Source: Athripsodes cinereus (taxonomy: Eukaryota; Arthropoda; Insecta; Trichoptera; Leptoceridae). Taken from it: a stretch of DNA of 64,000 bases. Positions 53,381-63,060 of the stretch are shown one piece after another. The notes under the pieces were generated by a model. The model ran no database searches, had not been told where the DNA came from, and saw only the letters and a list, made by a program, of their open reading frames with translations. The position numbers were made by a program, and so were the translations under genes. The stretch covers positions 6,807,122 to 6,871,121 of the forward strand of contig OX388327.1 of assembly GCA_947579605.1 (NCBI GenBank). The letters run 5' to 3'. The number at the start of each line of letters is the position of its first letter. Positions within the stretch are counted from its first letter, which is position 1.

Positions 53381-53715
53381 TCATCATCGTATCAAATTAA
53401 AACTCAAAAAAAAAAAATATATTGCATCACTTCAAATTATAAAAAACAAAAACAAAACACATTGTGTCACATAAACCACAGAATAAAATTACAAAACATT
53501 TCATCACGTCAAATCATAAAAAAAAACAAACCGTATCATATCAAACCATAAAATAAAATTGCAATAGGTACCTACACTGCATCACATTGAATTCTAAAAT
53601 AAAACACACTGTCATGTCAAAATAAAGAATAAAATTACAACACATTCATAATGTCAAATCATAAAATAAAAATAAAATACATTGAATCATATCAAACTAA
53701 TCGGGAAACATTTAA
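53380..53715 (-). repeat. Degenerate tandem repeats, unit about 40-50 bp
   Basis: Seven or so units of the form CATTGCATCACATCAAA...CATAAAATAAAATTACAA with variable spacers. Probably internal repeats of a LINE 3' UTR, since they lie directly behind the tail at 53292. Confidence 0.65.
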
Positions 53716-53739
53716 TGCAAACCATAGAAATAACCATTA

Positions 53740-53875
53740 TTTTGAGTGTGGAGGTGTTCAAGGCAGGGAAGACCCTATTGTTCAGGAGGTGTTATGATTC
53801 TTGAATGGGCCGTTGCGGTGATTTTTCCACAAAACGACGCATCTTAAAAAAATCTAGTTATTATTATTATTATTA
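53740..53875 (+). mobile_element. LINE-X 3' end
   Basis: GAGTGTGGAGGTGTTCAAGG, TTGTTCAGGAGGTGTTATGA, TTCTTGAATGGGCCGTTGCG and a (TTA)n tail at 53858. Confidence 0.75.
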
Positions 53876-53924
53876 TCTCATATTTCATATCTCGAATGGA
53901 TCAAGATCTAAATGGCTCCGAAAT

Positions 53925-54175
53925 ACTTAAGTTCAATACTTGGAGTAGCCAGTAGACTTACTGCGTACAATAAACATGCAGATTGTTCTCTTTGCGCCAA
54001 TAAAAAATTAAGAAACTCAGGATGGGTGATATGCCTCACCGCTGAGTTATAAATGTGAATTGTAATATTCGTGAAGTTTTACGAATATCCTATCTTTTAC
54101 AGGTCATTCTTAAATTTCACAAAAGAGTAAGGGTTCTACTTTTTACCGGGAACTCCGCGTAGTAGAGTATCGAAC
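53925..54175 (-). repeat. R1, long copy
   Basis: GGAGTAGCCAGTAGACTTAC, ACAATAAACATGCAGATTGT, AACTCAGGATGGGTGATATG, TACCGGGAACTCCGCG. Confidence 0.7.
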
Positions 54176-54297
54176 TTCAGTGCAATATTTTCGTTTTCAA
54201 TCATTCAAGAGTTTTTGTGTTTATACTGTGGAAATCCATTTTTTAATTTTAATAAACTTCACAAGAAAAGTTTCCCTGAAGATGCCTACAAACATAG

Positions 54298-54585
54298 CGT
54301 CGTTGGTTCAATGAAACTTCTTATGTGCTCCAAACCAAATTTTACAGGGGATGCAAAAAACCATAGAGTAAGTTAGTTGATCTTTGCAAAAAACTGTTTA
54401 AAAGTCCACAGATCTACAAATGTAATCAAACTTATTATCAAATTCATGTAAAACTTTGACGTTTTTAAATGATTTTGATAATAAGTTTGATTACATTTGT
54501 TGATCTGTGGACTTTTAAACAGTTTTTTGCATCCCCTGTAAAATTTGGTTTGGAGCACATAAGAAGTTTCATTGAACCAACGACG
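54298..54585. repeat. 288-bp foldback with near-perfect arms
   Basis: The right side 54471-54585 is the continuous complement of two left blocks (54298-54360 and 54385-54443), which are separated by about 24 extra bases flanked by TGCAAAAAA repeats. Pairing is almost perfect over about 115 bp. The loop is about 27 bases. No ORF. Confidence 0.9.
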
Positions 54586-55140
54586 ATAGGCTAAAACGTT
54601 CGGTAACTATTCATCTAACGTAGTGGAAATTGAACAGTGATCTTTCAATTATTTATATTTTTAATTAACTACAATTAAGTTTTTTATAAATTCAAAAACC
54701 GTTTCGCAGTAATGTCGTCAGACTACACAATATAAACAGAAAATCAAATAAAATAAAATTATTCGAAAACATCCAAAAAATTTCACTATTCAATCATGAC
54801 AAAAGTATTAATATCGAATGTCTAAATTATATTGAATGATTGTCAGTTGTAATAGTGTAGATGTTATAATTTAGATGTCAATCTATAATACAATGCTATA
54901 TGCCATAAGTTATAACATATGTTCAGACTTCAGACACCAAACACACGCGGGAGGTGTTTTTATCAATATTGTGATTGACGTCACAATTGCAACATCAAGA
55001 CGGCACATGAGGGGGGGTAGGGTTGTTTCATGGCATCTAAATTTAAAATTTTACACATGTTATAGTAACAACTGTATTTTACGATGATTAGATTAGGTTA
55101 CATTATTTTTTATTTTTTTATATATATTTATAACATAATA
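54586..55140. other. No recognised feature
   Basis: AT-rich; nothing supported. Confidence 0.3.
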
Positions 55141-55372
55141 TATGGACAATTTACACAGATCGAGCTAGTCCCAAATTAAGATATGAATCTTGTATTATGG
55201 GAACTAACGCGACGATACATAATATTATGCAATATACCATACACGTATACATGTAACACCTTGACCCAGGACAATTTGAAAAAGAGCATTTTTCATTTTA
55301 CCCTGGCCAGAAATCAAACCCGGGACTTCGTGACTCAAAGACAAAAGTGTTACCTCTGCGCCATTGTAATAA
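55141..55372 (-). mobile_element. SINE-B
   Basis: GAGCTAGTCCCAAATTAAGA, AACACCTTGACCCAGGACAA, B-box complement AAATCAAACCCGGGACTTC. Confidence 0.82.
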
Positions 55373-56384
55373 TATTATGATCAAGTCACGTATTTCGCAT
55401 GCTTTAAAAACAGACTAGGCACAACTAAGATTTTTGGAAGCTGTGGTTTAATCTTTCGGCCGACGATTTTCGATGTACCTAAGTCAATTATGTATATGAA
55501 GATGTTAAAATAAAATAAAAAATCTCTTTATTAATTTTGCTAGCCATTATTTTTTTTTTGCCATCTTTCAAAGCCTTTCGGTCTTATAGTCGGGTAGATG
55601 TGGAATTTATGCATTACGTATTTTCAGTTTAATACTCTTGATACAATGATAATTCGATCTTAAGCTTATTTTGATAACATCAAAAGACTGATTCTTTCGC
55701 GCAGTTTTTAATTATTAGAATTTATGTCCTTTTTAAATTTTAAAATTATGGTCCATGAATTTGATTTTATACATTAAACATAAAATGGCAACAATCAAAG
55801 TTCTCGTTATGATAATACCCCTTGTATGGTAAGAAAAGAGGGTGTAGAAGCTGATCGCACAACACACATTGTGTCTGATTGCATTTGAAATGTCAATTGG
55901 CTGTTTGACAAATCCAGTTTGATCTCTCTGTTAGGTACCTACTCTTGTTTCTCCACTCTTCTTGTGTTTACACTATGTAAGATATCTATGTATGTATGTA
56001 GAACTTTACTTGATATTATCATTCATCTATCTACTTGAAATTTCTTCACACGAACTCAGATGTGTGATGGTGGTAGGTGCGTTTTACCCAACTCTCCCCT
56101 TTCATAGGGATGTTAAAAATCAAATAAATAATCTATTTCTATATTATTGTTATTATTATTATCTTATAAATGTCATCCTGCACTGAGACCATCACAGCTT
56201 TTGGCCAAGGCGATCTCAGCAGTAAATATAAACAATGAAAAATGGGTGACGAAGCATGGGTGGCTCTGATTGGGTAGTGGCCTTGTACTCGGTCTGAAAA
56301 ATTATGGTGATTGTTTTTTTTATATATTGATGTTTTTAATTTGACGATGTCTTTTTTAGTTAACTTTATTTTTTAAGTTTATTA
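55373..56384. other. No recognised gene
   Basis: 56185-56310 (CAGCTTTTGGCCAAGGCGAT) may belong to the LINE whose tail follows, but I have no second copy. Confidence 0.3.
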
Positions 56385-56598
56385 AATGATGTGCTTGGAA
56401 ATATCGTGTAGTGTTTCTACAAAATATTGTAAGTTCTTTTTTATTAATAATATGTTATATTCTTGTGGTTGTTGTTTTAAATTCTTATATGTTTATGATT
56501 GTAATATGTTGTCCACTGTCCAGCAATTAGGTTTTACAACTGTCAAGCTGGCAGTGGTATATTTTATTCAAATAAAATAAAATAAATAAATAAATCCA
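56385..56598 (+). mobile_element. LINE 3' end (family D)
   Basis: TGTTGTCCACTGTCCAGCAA, hairpin partner GCTGGCAGTGG, then TATATTTTATTCAAATAAAA and (AATA)n tail. Source-type end for the short insert at 17200. Confidence 0.65.
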
Positions 56599-56789
56599 AA
56601 ATAAGCAAGATAGAAAAAAAGCATAAAAGACACATCATCAAAAAGAAACGACAGAAAGAAAGTAGAGTCTCTATCCTGGCGATAAAGTCATTTTATGTAG
56701 TGTAGAAAATATTATCAAAATGAACATTTAAATAAATAATTAATAATTTTATAGCTTTACCGACAGGAGAATTTGGGATTATGTTTGTT

Positions 56790-56945
56790 CTGCTATTCAG
56801 TTTTTCAGGATTGGGGCCAACTTCATCGCTGAATTTGAGATGTATTAAACTATCTTTATTTTTTCGAACGTTTTTACAGGACACTCGAAAACTTATTTAA
56901 AAGAGTGGGATACCAATTATTTTCTGGTTACTCCATGAAATAATA
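56790..56945 (-). repeat. R1 middle part
   Basis: CCAACTTCATCGCTGAATTT, TTTACAGGACACTCGAAAAC, AAAGAGTGGGATACC. Confidence 0.65.
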
Positions 56946-57179
56946 ATTATGATCTGTCAGGTCCCTGAATAAAATAGATCTCCTTTCAATTCAGCGATTT
57001 TTTTAGAGTCAACGTGAACTAATAGACAGTGATCTCTGTCAGAAATAATACAACTCATTCAGCAAAGAACAATGATACTGGCTGGGTTATGTTTAGAAAA
57101 TATGAAATCATAGTTGTCCAATCAAAACTTTGATCTGCACAAAGACGGCTTAGAAAGATAATAATAATAAACAGTGCAA

Positions 57180-57520
57180 GTTTTCTGCCAGTTTTCGAGT
57201 GTCCTGTAAGAGAGACAGTTATTATTAAAATATCATGTTTAAGAAATTTAACATCTTCGATTCAGCGATGAGGTATATGCCACCCATTCTGAATGACTCA
57301 ACTTTTATTGTCTCAAAGAGGAAAACTTGCATGTTTTTTTCGAGTAGTTGGTCTGCTGGCTACCCTATGTGATGTAAATGCCGTGATAGTATGATGGTAT
57401 GAATAGATAATAATAAAAAAAGCAATTTCAACATTTAGTAAAGGACAGCTTGTAAGTTTATTACATGCAGCTGATCTGCTGGCTAACCCACTTGTAGGAT
57501 ATGTCTTAATGGAACAATTA
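57180..57520 (+). repeat. R1, long copy followed by a second 3' end
   Basis: 57185-57410 reads TTTTCGAGTGTCCTGTAAG, ATATGCCACCCATTCTGAAT, TTGGTCTGCTGGCTACCC, AATGCCGTGATAGTATG. 57430-57520 is a second partial copy (CATGCAGCTGATCTGCTGGC). Confidence 0.72.
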
Positions 57521-57964
57521 CTTAGTAAATAACATTTTAGTAATAATGTAAGTCAAAATAGGTTTAACTAATATAACATTTTACGATGTGTTCATGTTTG
57601 GCATCCCTACAAAATCACACCCCACATTTCGAATCTTGTTGTTTGCAGTATCGGTTTCTTATCTTTGTGTAAATATCTTAAAGCAATTTTTATTTATTTT
57701 TTTATTATTGTAAAGAGAAAAGTTTTACCCGCATTTCCCCTCTGTAATATGTTCTTCTTTAGAAATTAAATTGTCACATTGTATCACTTTATTTATTGGA
57801 AATCGTTTTTGATATTGGATTTTGTGTGAATATCTTCATTTCAATATTATTAATCCATCTAGAAATATCTATTTGAAACTGGGCTATTTTATACGATTTG
57901 TAAATTTATTCACTGGGGTTTTTAAGAGAGAATATTGTAGCCTTCGGCATGTCGTCCGCTAGTT

Positions 57965-58090
57965 TATTTGGACAAAGCACACCACGCGATAAGGATAGGT
58001 TGCGGGTTCAAGTCCCATCTTGGACACTACCGAAAAAGGTTACAGTTTTATGTAATAAATTTGCATATATAACCTCATAAAATGGTTAAT
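57965..58090 (+). mobile_element. tRNA-like sequence, probable third SINE family
   Basis: GGGTTCAAGTCCCATCTTGG at 58002 holds a perfect B box. The upstream part does not fold as a full tRNA and lacks a clear A box, so a SINE relic is likelier than a tRNA gene. Confidence 0.4.
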
Positions 58091-58381
58091 TCTTAAAATA
58101 ATATCAATGAAAGAAATGCTAAATTGGTAATTCAAAGAAAAAATCGGTCATGCAGCCGATCAAATTTTACATCCAGTTTTAAACTGACGTTGGTTGTAAG
58201 ACAATACATTGCTAATGCTTGAAGGTCATCGATGTTGGAACACAAAAATTGTGAAAAAAATATACCGCGCTGCAAGTTTCGTGTGTCTATGATATCTTAT
58301 TATGATATCGTGTTATTTTCTTCAGCCATAGATTTTTATATATAATACCTAGATGGAGTACTCGTATGTATTGTCATTGTA

Positions 58382-58616
58382 ATAAAGTGAGGCACCATTT
58401 TTCGGCACTTTTGACAGATCGGTTGGCGAAAAGAAGTGTAGTAAATCGCTTAAAACGTCGACAAGAAATTCAAAAATAGTCCAATTACGTTTTTATAAAT
58501 GTAAAAATGATATATTTTTATAAAAATGTCAGAAATACTTCACAAAAAGTAGGAAACACCACACGCTTTCGCCAACCGTTCTGTCAAAAACTCATAGATT
58601 TTTTGCCTCACTTTTG
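58382..58616. mobile_element. TIR element flanked by TA
   Basis: Arms begin ATAAAGTGAGGCA and CAAAAGTGAGGCA and share TTTTGACAGA-CGGTTGGCGA. TA on both sides (58380-58381 and 58617-58618) fits Tc1/mariner-type insertion. 235 bp, no ORF. Confidence 0.65.
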
Positions 58617-58699
58617 TAAATGAGTCAGGGTTCTAGGTTTTGTATGGAATTCTGTGTCTTCAACTAAGTATGCAGACACACTTGTTAAAGGTAAGCGTT

Positions 58700-58860
58700 C
58701 GAACAAATAGAGACATTTTACAAATTAAATTCAGCGTTGAGGTTCGCCACACATCCTGAATTTTATGCTGTCACAACTTATAAATTAGATTTCTTGCAAT
58801 TAAGTCTACCAGCTACCCCATTTATGAAGACATGAAGTCGCGGTGGTATGGAGAAAGATT
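58700..58860 (+). repeat. R1 3' half
   Basis: ATTCAGCGTTGAGGTTCGCC, ACACATCCTGAATTTTATG, CTACCAGCTACCCCATTTAT, CGGTGGTATGGAGAAAG. Confidence 0.62.
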
Positions 58861-59300
58861 AATTTTATTGATTTCGATCACAAAGTGCAGAAGTTATATT
58901 GGTTACCTTCACAAACATGTTCTTCAAATGAGGCTACCAGCTAACTAATTTTGACTGCTTGGTGCATAAACATTCCTTGCCATAAACCTCTCCGTGACAT
59001 TCAGACATAGGTACATGCCATATCTCTCAATCCCGACCGTTTTTCTATACATGAATACTATTTTTGAACATGGTAATCTATGAGATAAAGCTACATATTC
59101 ACTGTGTCGGAGTTTAGGTAGTAGAATCTCATTTTAAAATTTAAAAAAAACAAATAGATTTTTTTCTACTTCATATTATTTTTTGAGAGAGAAGTCTATT
59201 GTCTTATGTATAAAGACATTGTCGAAACACATCTCTCTGTCAATAAAAAACATATAGAAGAAGAAAATAATTATTTTTGATTTCATCAGTAGGTATATAC
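58861..59300. other. No recognised feature
   Basis: AT-rich; nothing supported. Confidence 0.3.
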
Positions 59301-59304
59301 ACAG

Positions 59305-59415
59305 TTCACTACACGAGGTCTTGCACATGGCGGAGGATCGCTCAAGGTGGAGACGGATGGTCTTCAGAAAGAGGCATTACGGTCGCGATCCTCAGGATTG
59401 AGGGACCGACGGAGA
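59305..59415 (+). pseudogene. LINE ORF C-terminal fragment
   Basis: Reads MAEDRSRWRRMVFRKRHYG then RDPQD and a stop. MAEDR-RWR is the usual end of RTE-type ORFs. Confidence 0.6.
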
Positions 59416-60043
59416 TTGATGGATGGATCAGTATATATCGTAGGTATGAACATTCTTACATAAATAATAATGTAACAAAATATTACGACAAAGTATCTCA
59501 AACATTTATACATTTTTTTATGATATTATAGTCATGAGTTAGTGAGTATATGAATATTACAAAACGTGGTTTATACGAGTATTACTTCAGATCCGTCAAA
59601 AATTCAAAAATAAAACCCACAAAATAATATACATACATTATTATATAGGTATGTGTACTATATAATAATATGTCAATCATTTGAAGGTTTATAGTTCTAT
59701 CCGTCACCGAAAGAGGGATGCTGCGATATGGCCTCGTTAAACCGGAAATACGTCTTAAACTGCAGGAAATAAAAACATGGGTCCACAGCATGTACCAGGC
59801 AGGAAAAAGAAACAACATTGCCACGGTTGGGTAATCAGCGGTATGATTGGCCGCATTTTTGATAATTTATTAGATATTTGAAAACCAACTATTAATGGAC
59901 ATATTTAAATCAGTACTCAGTCAACGCCATCGCATCTCTTGTAGGTTCTGATCCTTTCGTTGATTTAATGGAAGTCCTCTGATTTTTGTGCTATCCATGT
60001 GGTCGGTGGATCTCCTTCTTAAAGTGATATTTTATATATAAAA
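59416..60043. other. No clear feature
   Basis: 59685-59830 is GC-richer (CGTCACCGAAAGAGGGATGC) and may be an unplaced LINE fragment. Confidence 0.3.
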
Positions 60044-60190
60044 AAGATGTATCTGGGATTTGGGCTATAAAGCCAAATACAAATTTATACTCTTTTCACT
60101 GTAAGCTAAAAGCTTGTGTCGTGAAGGGGGAGTTTGCCGACACCTGGGATCGAACCACGCGCCTCTTGTATATCGAGATGCCTGTCGAAA
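60044..60190 (-). mobile_element. SINE-A, 5' truncated
   Basis: AAGATGTATCTGGGATTTGG, GCTTGTGTCGTGAAGGGGG, B-box complement GGGATCGAACC; the head is lost after CCTCTTGTAT. Confidence 0.8.
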
Positions 60191-60784
60191 TACTTTATTG
60201 TTATGAAGATATTATTATCAAAAAGACAAATTTTATGTTAATTTCATGTTTTTCATCTTTTGATAAATGCGGTGATTGTATGACGGTAAAATATTTCATT
60301 ATTTACTTCTTACATTATTTTTTCTAATATTCTTTTAAAATATCCTATTGTTTGCTTTATTATACCTATCATTGTTGACAAAACAAATGTTTTTATTTAG
60401 GAGACGATTTAGATTTACGCATCATTTTAAGTGTTTGTGTCCGGAAAATTTAGAAAAATTTACTACAATTCCTCGACTGGCCAGTTACTGCATTATTTAC
60501 CCTTACTATCTCTCAAGTAATGATGACTTCATGACAACGTGTTTGACTCCTGTGGATTGATGGACTGGAGTCGTAAAAATCGCTAAGTGAATCCGGCAAT
60601 AACGTACGTAAGCAATGTTATCAGGGGGTTGCTGATGGCTACCCCATAAGTATGAATTCAGGTGAATTGTTTTTGGCAAGATATATTACCTTCCTTCTAT
60701 TTACTTATCTTTATTTTGTCTTCAGATTCGTTTTGGGTTTACACACCTTATCCTTTTTTGATGTACATTTTATTTACTGCTATA
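60191..60784. other. No recognised feature
   Basis: Small ORFs without splice or family support. Confidence 0.3.
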
Positions 60785-61310
60785 CTATCATGGTACCTAT
60801 ATCATTTCACAAGTGGGGTAGCCAATAGACCAGCTGCATGCAATAAACATGCAAGCTGCTCCGTGCAAAACAAAAAAAAGACATCCAATATGAATGGCAA
60901 ACCTCATCGTTGAATTTCAGATTTAAACTGTATATGTATTTTTTTAACACTTTCCTATTACAGAACACTCTAATACAAGGGTGGCCAACCCGCGGCCGGT
61001 TGGGTGTCTATGTGCGGCCCGCGAAGCATATGCACGCTTTTTTAAATAATAGTCGTTACAAGTACGCGTTACTTTTTTGAAAGAGGTATTTTGAGAAAAC
61101 ATTCTTAAAGAAAACCGAGGAGTATTGAAACATTTCAAAAACCTATACCATGTTGAAAATTTGGCGACGGGGGGGGTAGAAATTTTGTGCGGCCCGGTAG
61201 GAAATTTCATTCTGAAATTTGGCCCGGCTGCTGAAAAGGTTGGCCACCCATGCTCTAATATATACGGTAAAGAATGGTAGACCAATTTTTACCGAGTGCT
61301 TGACACTTTC
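60785..61310 (-). repeat. R1 copy split by a hAT-type element
   Basis: 60785-60967 (CACAAGTGGGGTAGCCAATA ... ATTACAGAACACTCTAATA) continues at 61261-61310 (TATACGGTAAAGAATGG, GACCAATTTTTACCGAGTGC). Confidence 0.78.
60976..61252. mobile_element. hAT-type nonautonomous element
   Basis: 277 bp with ends CAAGGGTGGCCAACC and GGTTGGCCACCCATG (14 of 15 matching when inverted) and an 8-bp target duplication CTCTAATA at 60968-60975 and 61253-61260. Subterminal GCGGCCCGCG motifs are typical of hAT ends. No transposase ORF; the minus ORF crossing it is a by-product. Confidence 0.9.
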
Positions 61311-61394
61311 GTTTTATCATTCTAGGTATTAAATATCTAGGTATTTACTTTCTTTATTTTAATTTTTATATGTTTGTGTTAATTTTTTAAATAA

Positions 61395-61660
61395 GATTGC
61401 TGCGTTTAATAGTCATTCCAGATCAAATCCTTGGTTCCCGTCCAGAAAGCCACTGCACCGCCTCTGGGGTCGACCTATGGATGTCCATCCAGTCTCCCTC
61501 ATATTTTCTTCCTGAACACTCCTCCACCAGATGTTGGAAGGTTTGGGACTGAGTCCCACAGTCGCCTTCAGGAGACCCCCTACTACCCCATTTCCACATA
61601 ACGTAGTTGCAGCATCCCTGAGCCGTGCGAATTCATATCTGTTGGACGCATACTTTTCCC
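61395..61660 (-). pseudogene. LINE ORF C-terminal fragment with knuckle
   Basis: The minus strand reads GDCGTQSQTFQHLVEECSGR, then MDIHRSTPEAVQWLSGREPR and a stop near 61430. The C-G...H-VEEC...TPEA-QWL pattern is the C-terminal end of a common insect LINE ORF. Confidence 0.65.
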
Positions 61661-61689
61661 TAAATGACCCTGAATGACGAGTTTGCGAA

Positions 61690-61765
61690 ATATTTTCAAT
61701 TTCTATAAATCATTTTTAAAATTTGGCGACTGGGGGTAGAAATTTTAAAATGAACCAAAATTAAA
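61690..61765. mobile_element. Internal fragment related to the hAT-type element
   Basis: AAATTTGGCGACTGGGGGTA and GAAATTTT match 61155-61185 inside the 60976 element; no ends are present. Confidence 0.5.
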
Positions 61766-61863
61766 GCATTTTGAAAAATTATTCGGAACAGGTAATATAT
61801 CCGTTATTCAATAACGGGTATTTTGCTTGGACTACCTTTCGATACTCGGTATGAAAAAATATC

Positions 61864-62080
61864 CAGCAGGGCTACTCTTGGCAAAACTAAACACGATCTT
61901 AATCTAGTCTTGATCTTGATCATACGACGCACGAAGTGACTATTGGCCAAAAATACACGCAAACCCATCGCGCGTTAGCGGTGGCGCGGTGTTTTTGACC
62001 ATAGTCCCTTCGTGCGTCGTATGATCAAGATCAAGACTAGATTAAGATCGTGTTTAGTTTTGTCGAGAGTAACCCTGCTG
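61864..62080. mobile_element. MITE-B, best-preserved copy
   Basis: CAGCAGGGCTACTCTTGGC and its mirror GAGTAACCCTGCTG start arms of about 90 bp with few mismatches (AAACACGATCTTAATCTAGT). 217 bp in all. Confidence 0.82.
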
Positions 62081-62101
62081 TATTGACATCACTAGTGGTC
62101 A

Positions 62102-62218
62102 ATGAAATTGATAAGTATTAATTTTCTTGAAAACATTAATGAGTCCCTCCGATATCTCAGAATTTGGGGACTCCGATTTATAGCATCATTTATCGGACAT
62201 ATACATTTATTATCCCAG
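62102..62218 (+). CDS. Candidate first coding exon, perhaps of a membrane receptor
   Basis: ATG at 62102 is the first after an in-frame TAG (62093). Thirty-nine codons follow, ending CAG|GTAGGT, a good donor in phase 0. The peptide includes NINESLRYLRIWGLRFIASF, which resembles the N-terminus of insect odorant receptors (…YLR-WGL…). No matching second exon was found in the remaining 1.8 kb. The resemblance rests on a short motif, so this is tentative. Confidence 0.35.
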
Positions 62219-62640
62219 GTAGGTTCAACGTATTGTTTTATTATACACAAAACTGAACACAATATAAATATATTTATTATTATATCCTCAATATAATTCT
62301 GCGGTGAAGTAACTTTGTCGATAGTAAAAAGGTTTTATTATTAACGGGCGTTAAAAATAAAAATAGGGGATTAAATGAGAGGGGATGGGGGGCTATAACT
62401 ATATTCTGAGAAGGATTCTTTTACCTGTTGTGTGTTTGATAATATTGTAAAGGTGACAATCTTATGTCTTCATTTCATACATTCATTGACTCGGCGAATG
62501 TAGTAGAAAAGTGTGGCACATGTCACAGTGAGACAATATGTTGATACCTACGCTGATTGTGAATGTAGTATGTTCGATGAATATGTGAAGATTATGATTT
62601 ACTTTACCTAAATGTCGATAGAAATATCTTTGATTTTTAT
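62219..62640. other. AT-rich, possible intron
   Basis: Nothing else recognised. Confidence 0.3.
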
Positions 62641-63060
62641 TTCAGTGAAGACAAGGGCGCAACCAGTAGTGCGTAGTCCATAATATTATACAAAACTGTT
62701 TCATATATGTATAGTGAGTTACAATCCATTGCATTGGTTTGCCTTTAAAGAGTTTCGATTTTCTTCTCCATTCCTCCCTATTTTCAGCAAGTCTCTTTAG
62801 TTCTACGTGTGTGCCACGGTTCACGTCCTTCTTCAGTTAGTCCATATAGGTGTCTCTTGGTCGGCCTCTACCATTTCTGCCGTCGGTCCTGCACTCCACG
62901 ATGGTGATGAGCAGGTCTGAGTGCCTGATGTTGTGGCCAATTCAGTTACTCGTTGTTGGTTGATCCTTTTGAGGAGTTGCCTTCTTTCGCCTATTCTGTT
63001 ATATAAAACTGTTATACTAAACAATAATAAATATTTTGGGGTGGGATGGTACAATGGCTT
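62641..63060 (-). pseudogene. RTE-like LINE ORF C-terminal part, frameshifted
   Basis: Minus strand: NRIGERRQLLKRINQQRVTE, then after frame changes GRPRDTYMD and VELKRLAENREEWRRKSKLF. The order RR--L-RI...GRP-D-YMD...LA--REEWR is that of RTE-type ORF ends. Stops and frame changes show decay. Confidence 0.7.

Noticed and set aside
58002..58025. tRNA gene at the GGTTCAAGTCC box
   Set aside because: No matching acceptor and anticodon arms upstream.
60944..61285. 113-codon minus-strand ORF
   Set aside because: It spans the hAT-type element and both R1 flanks, so it cannot be a conserved gene.
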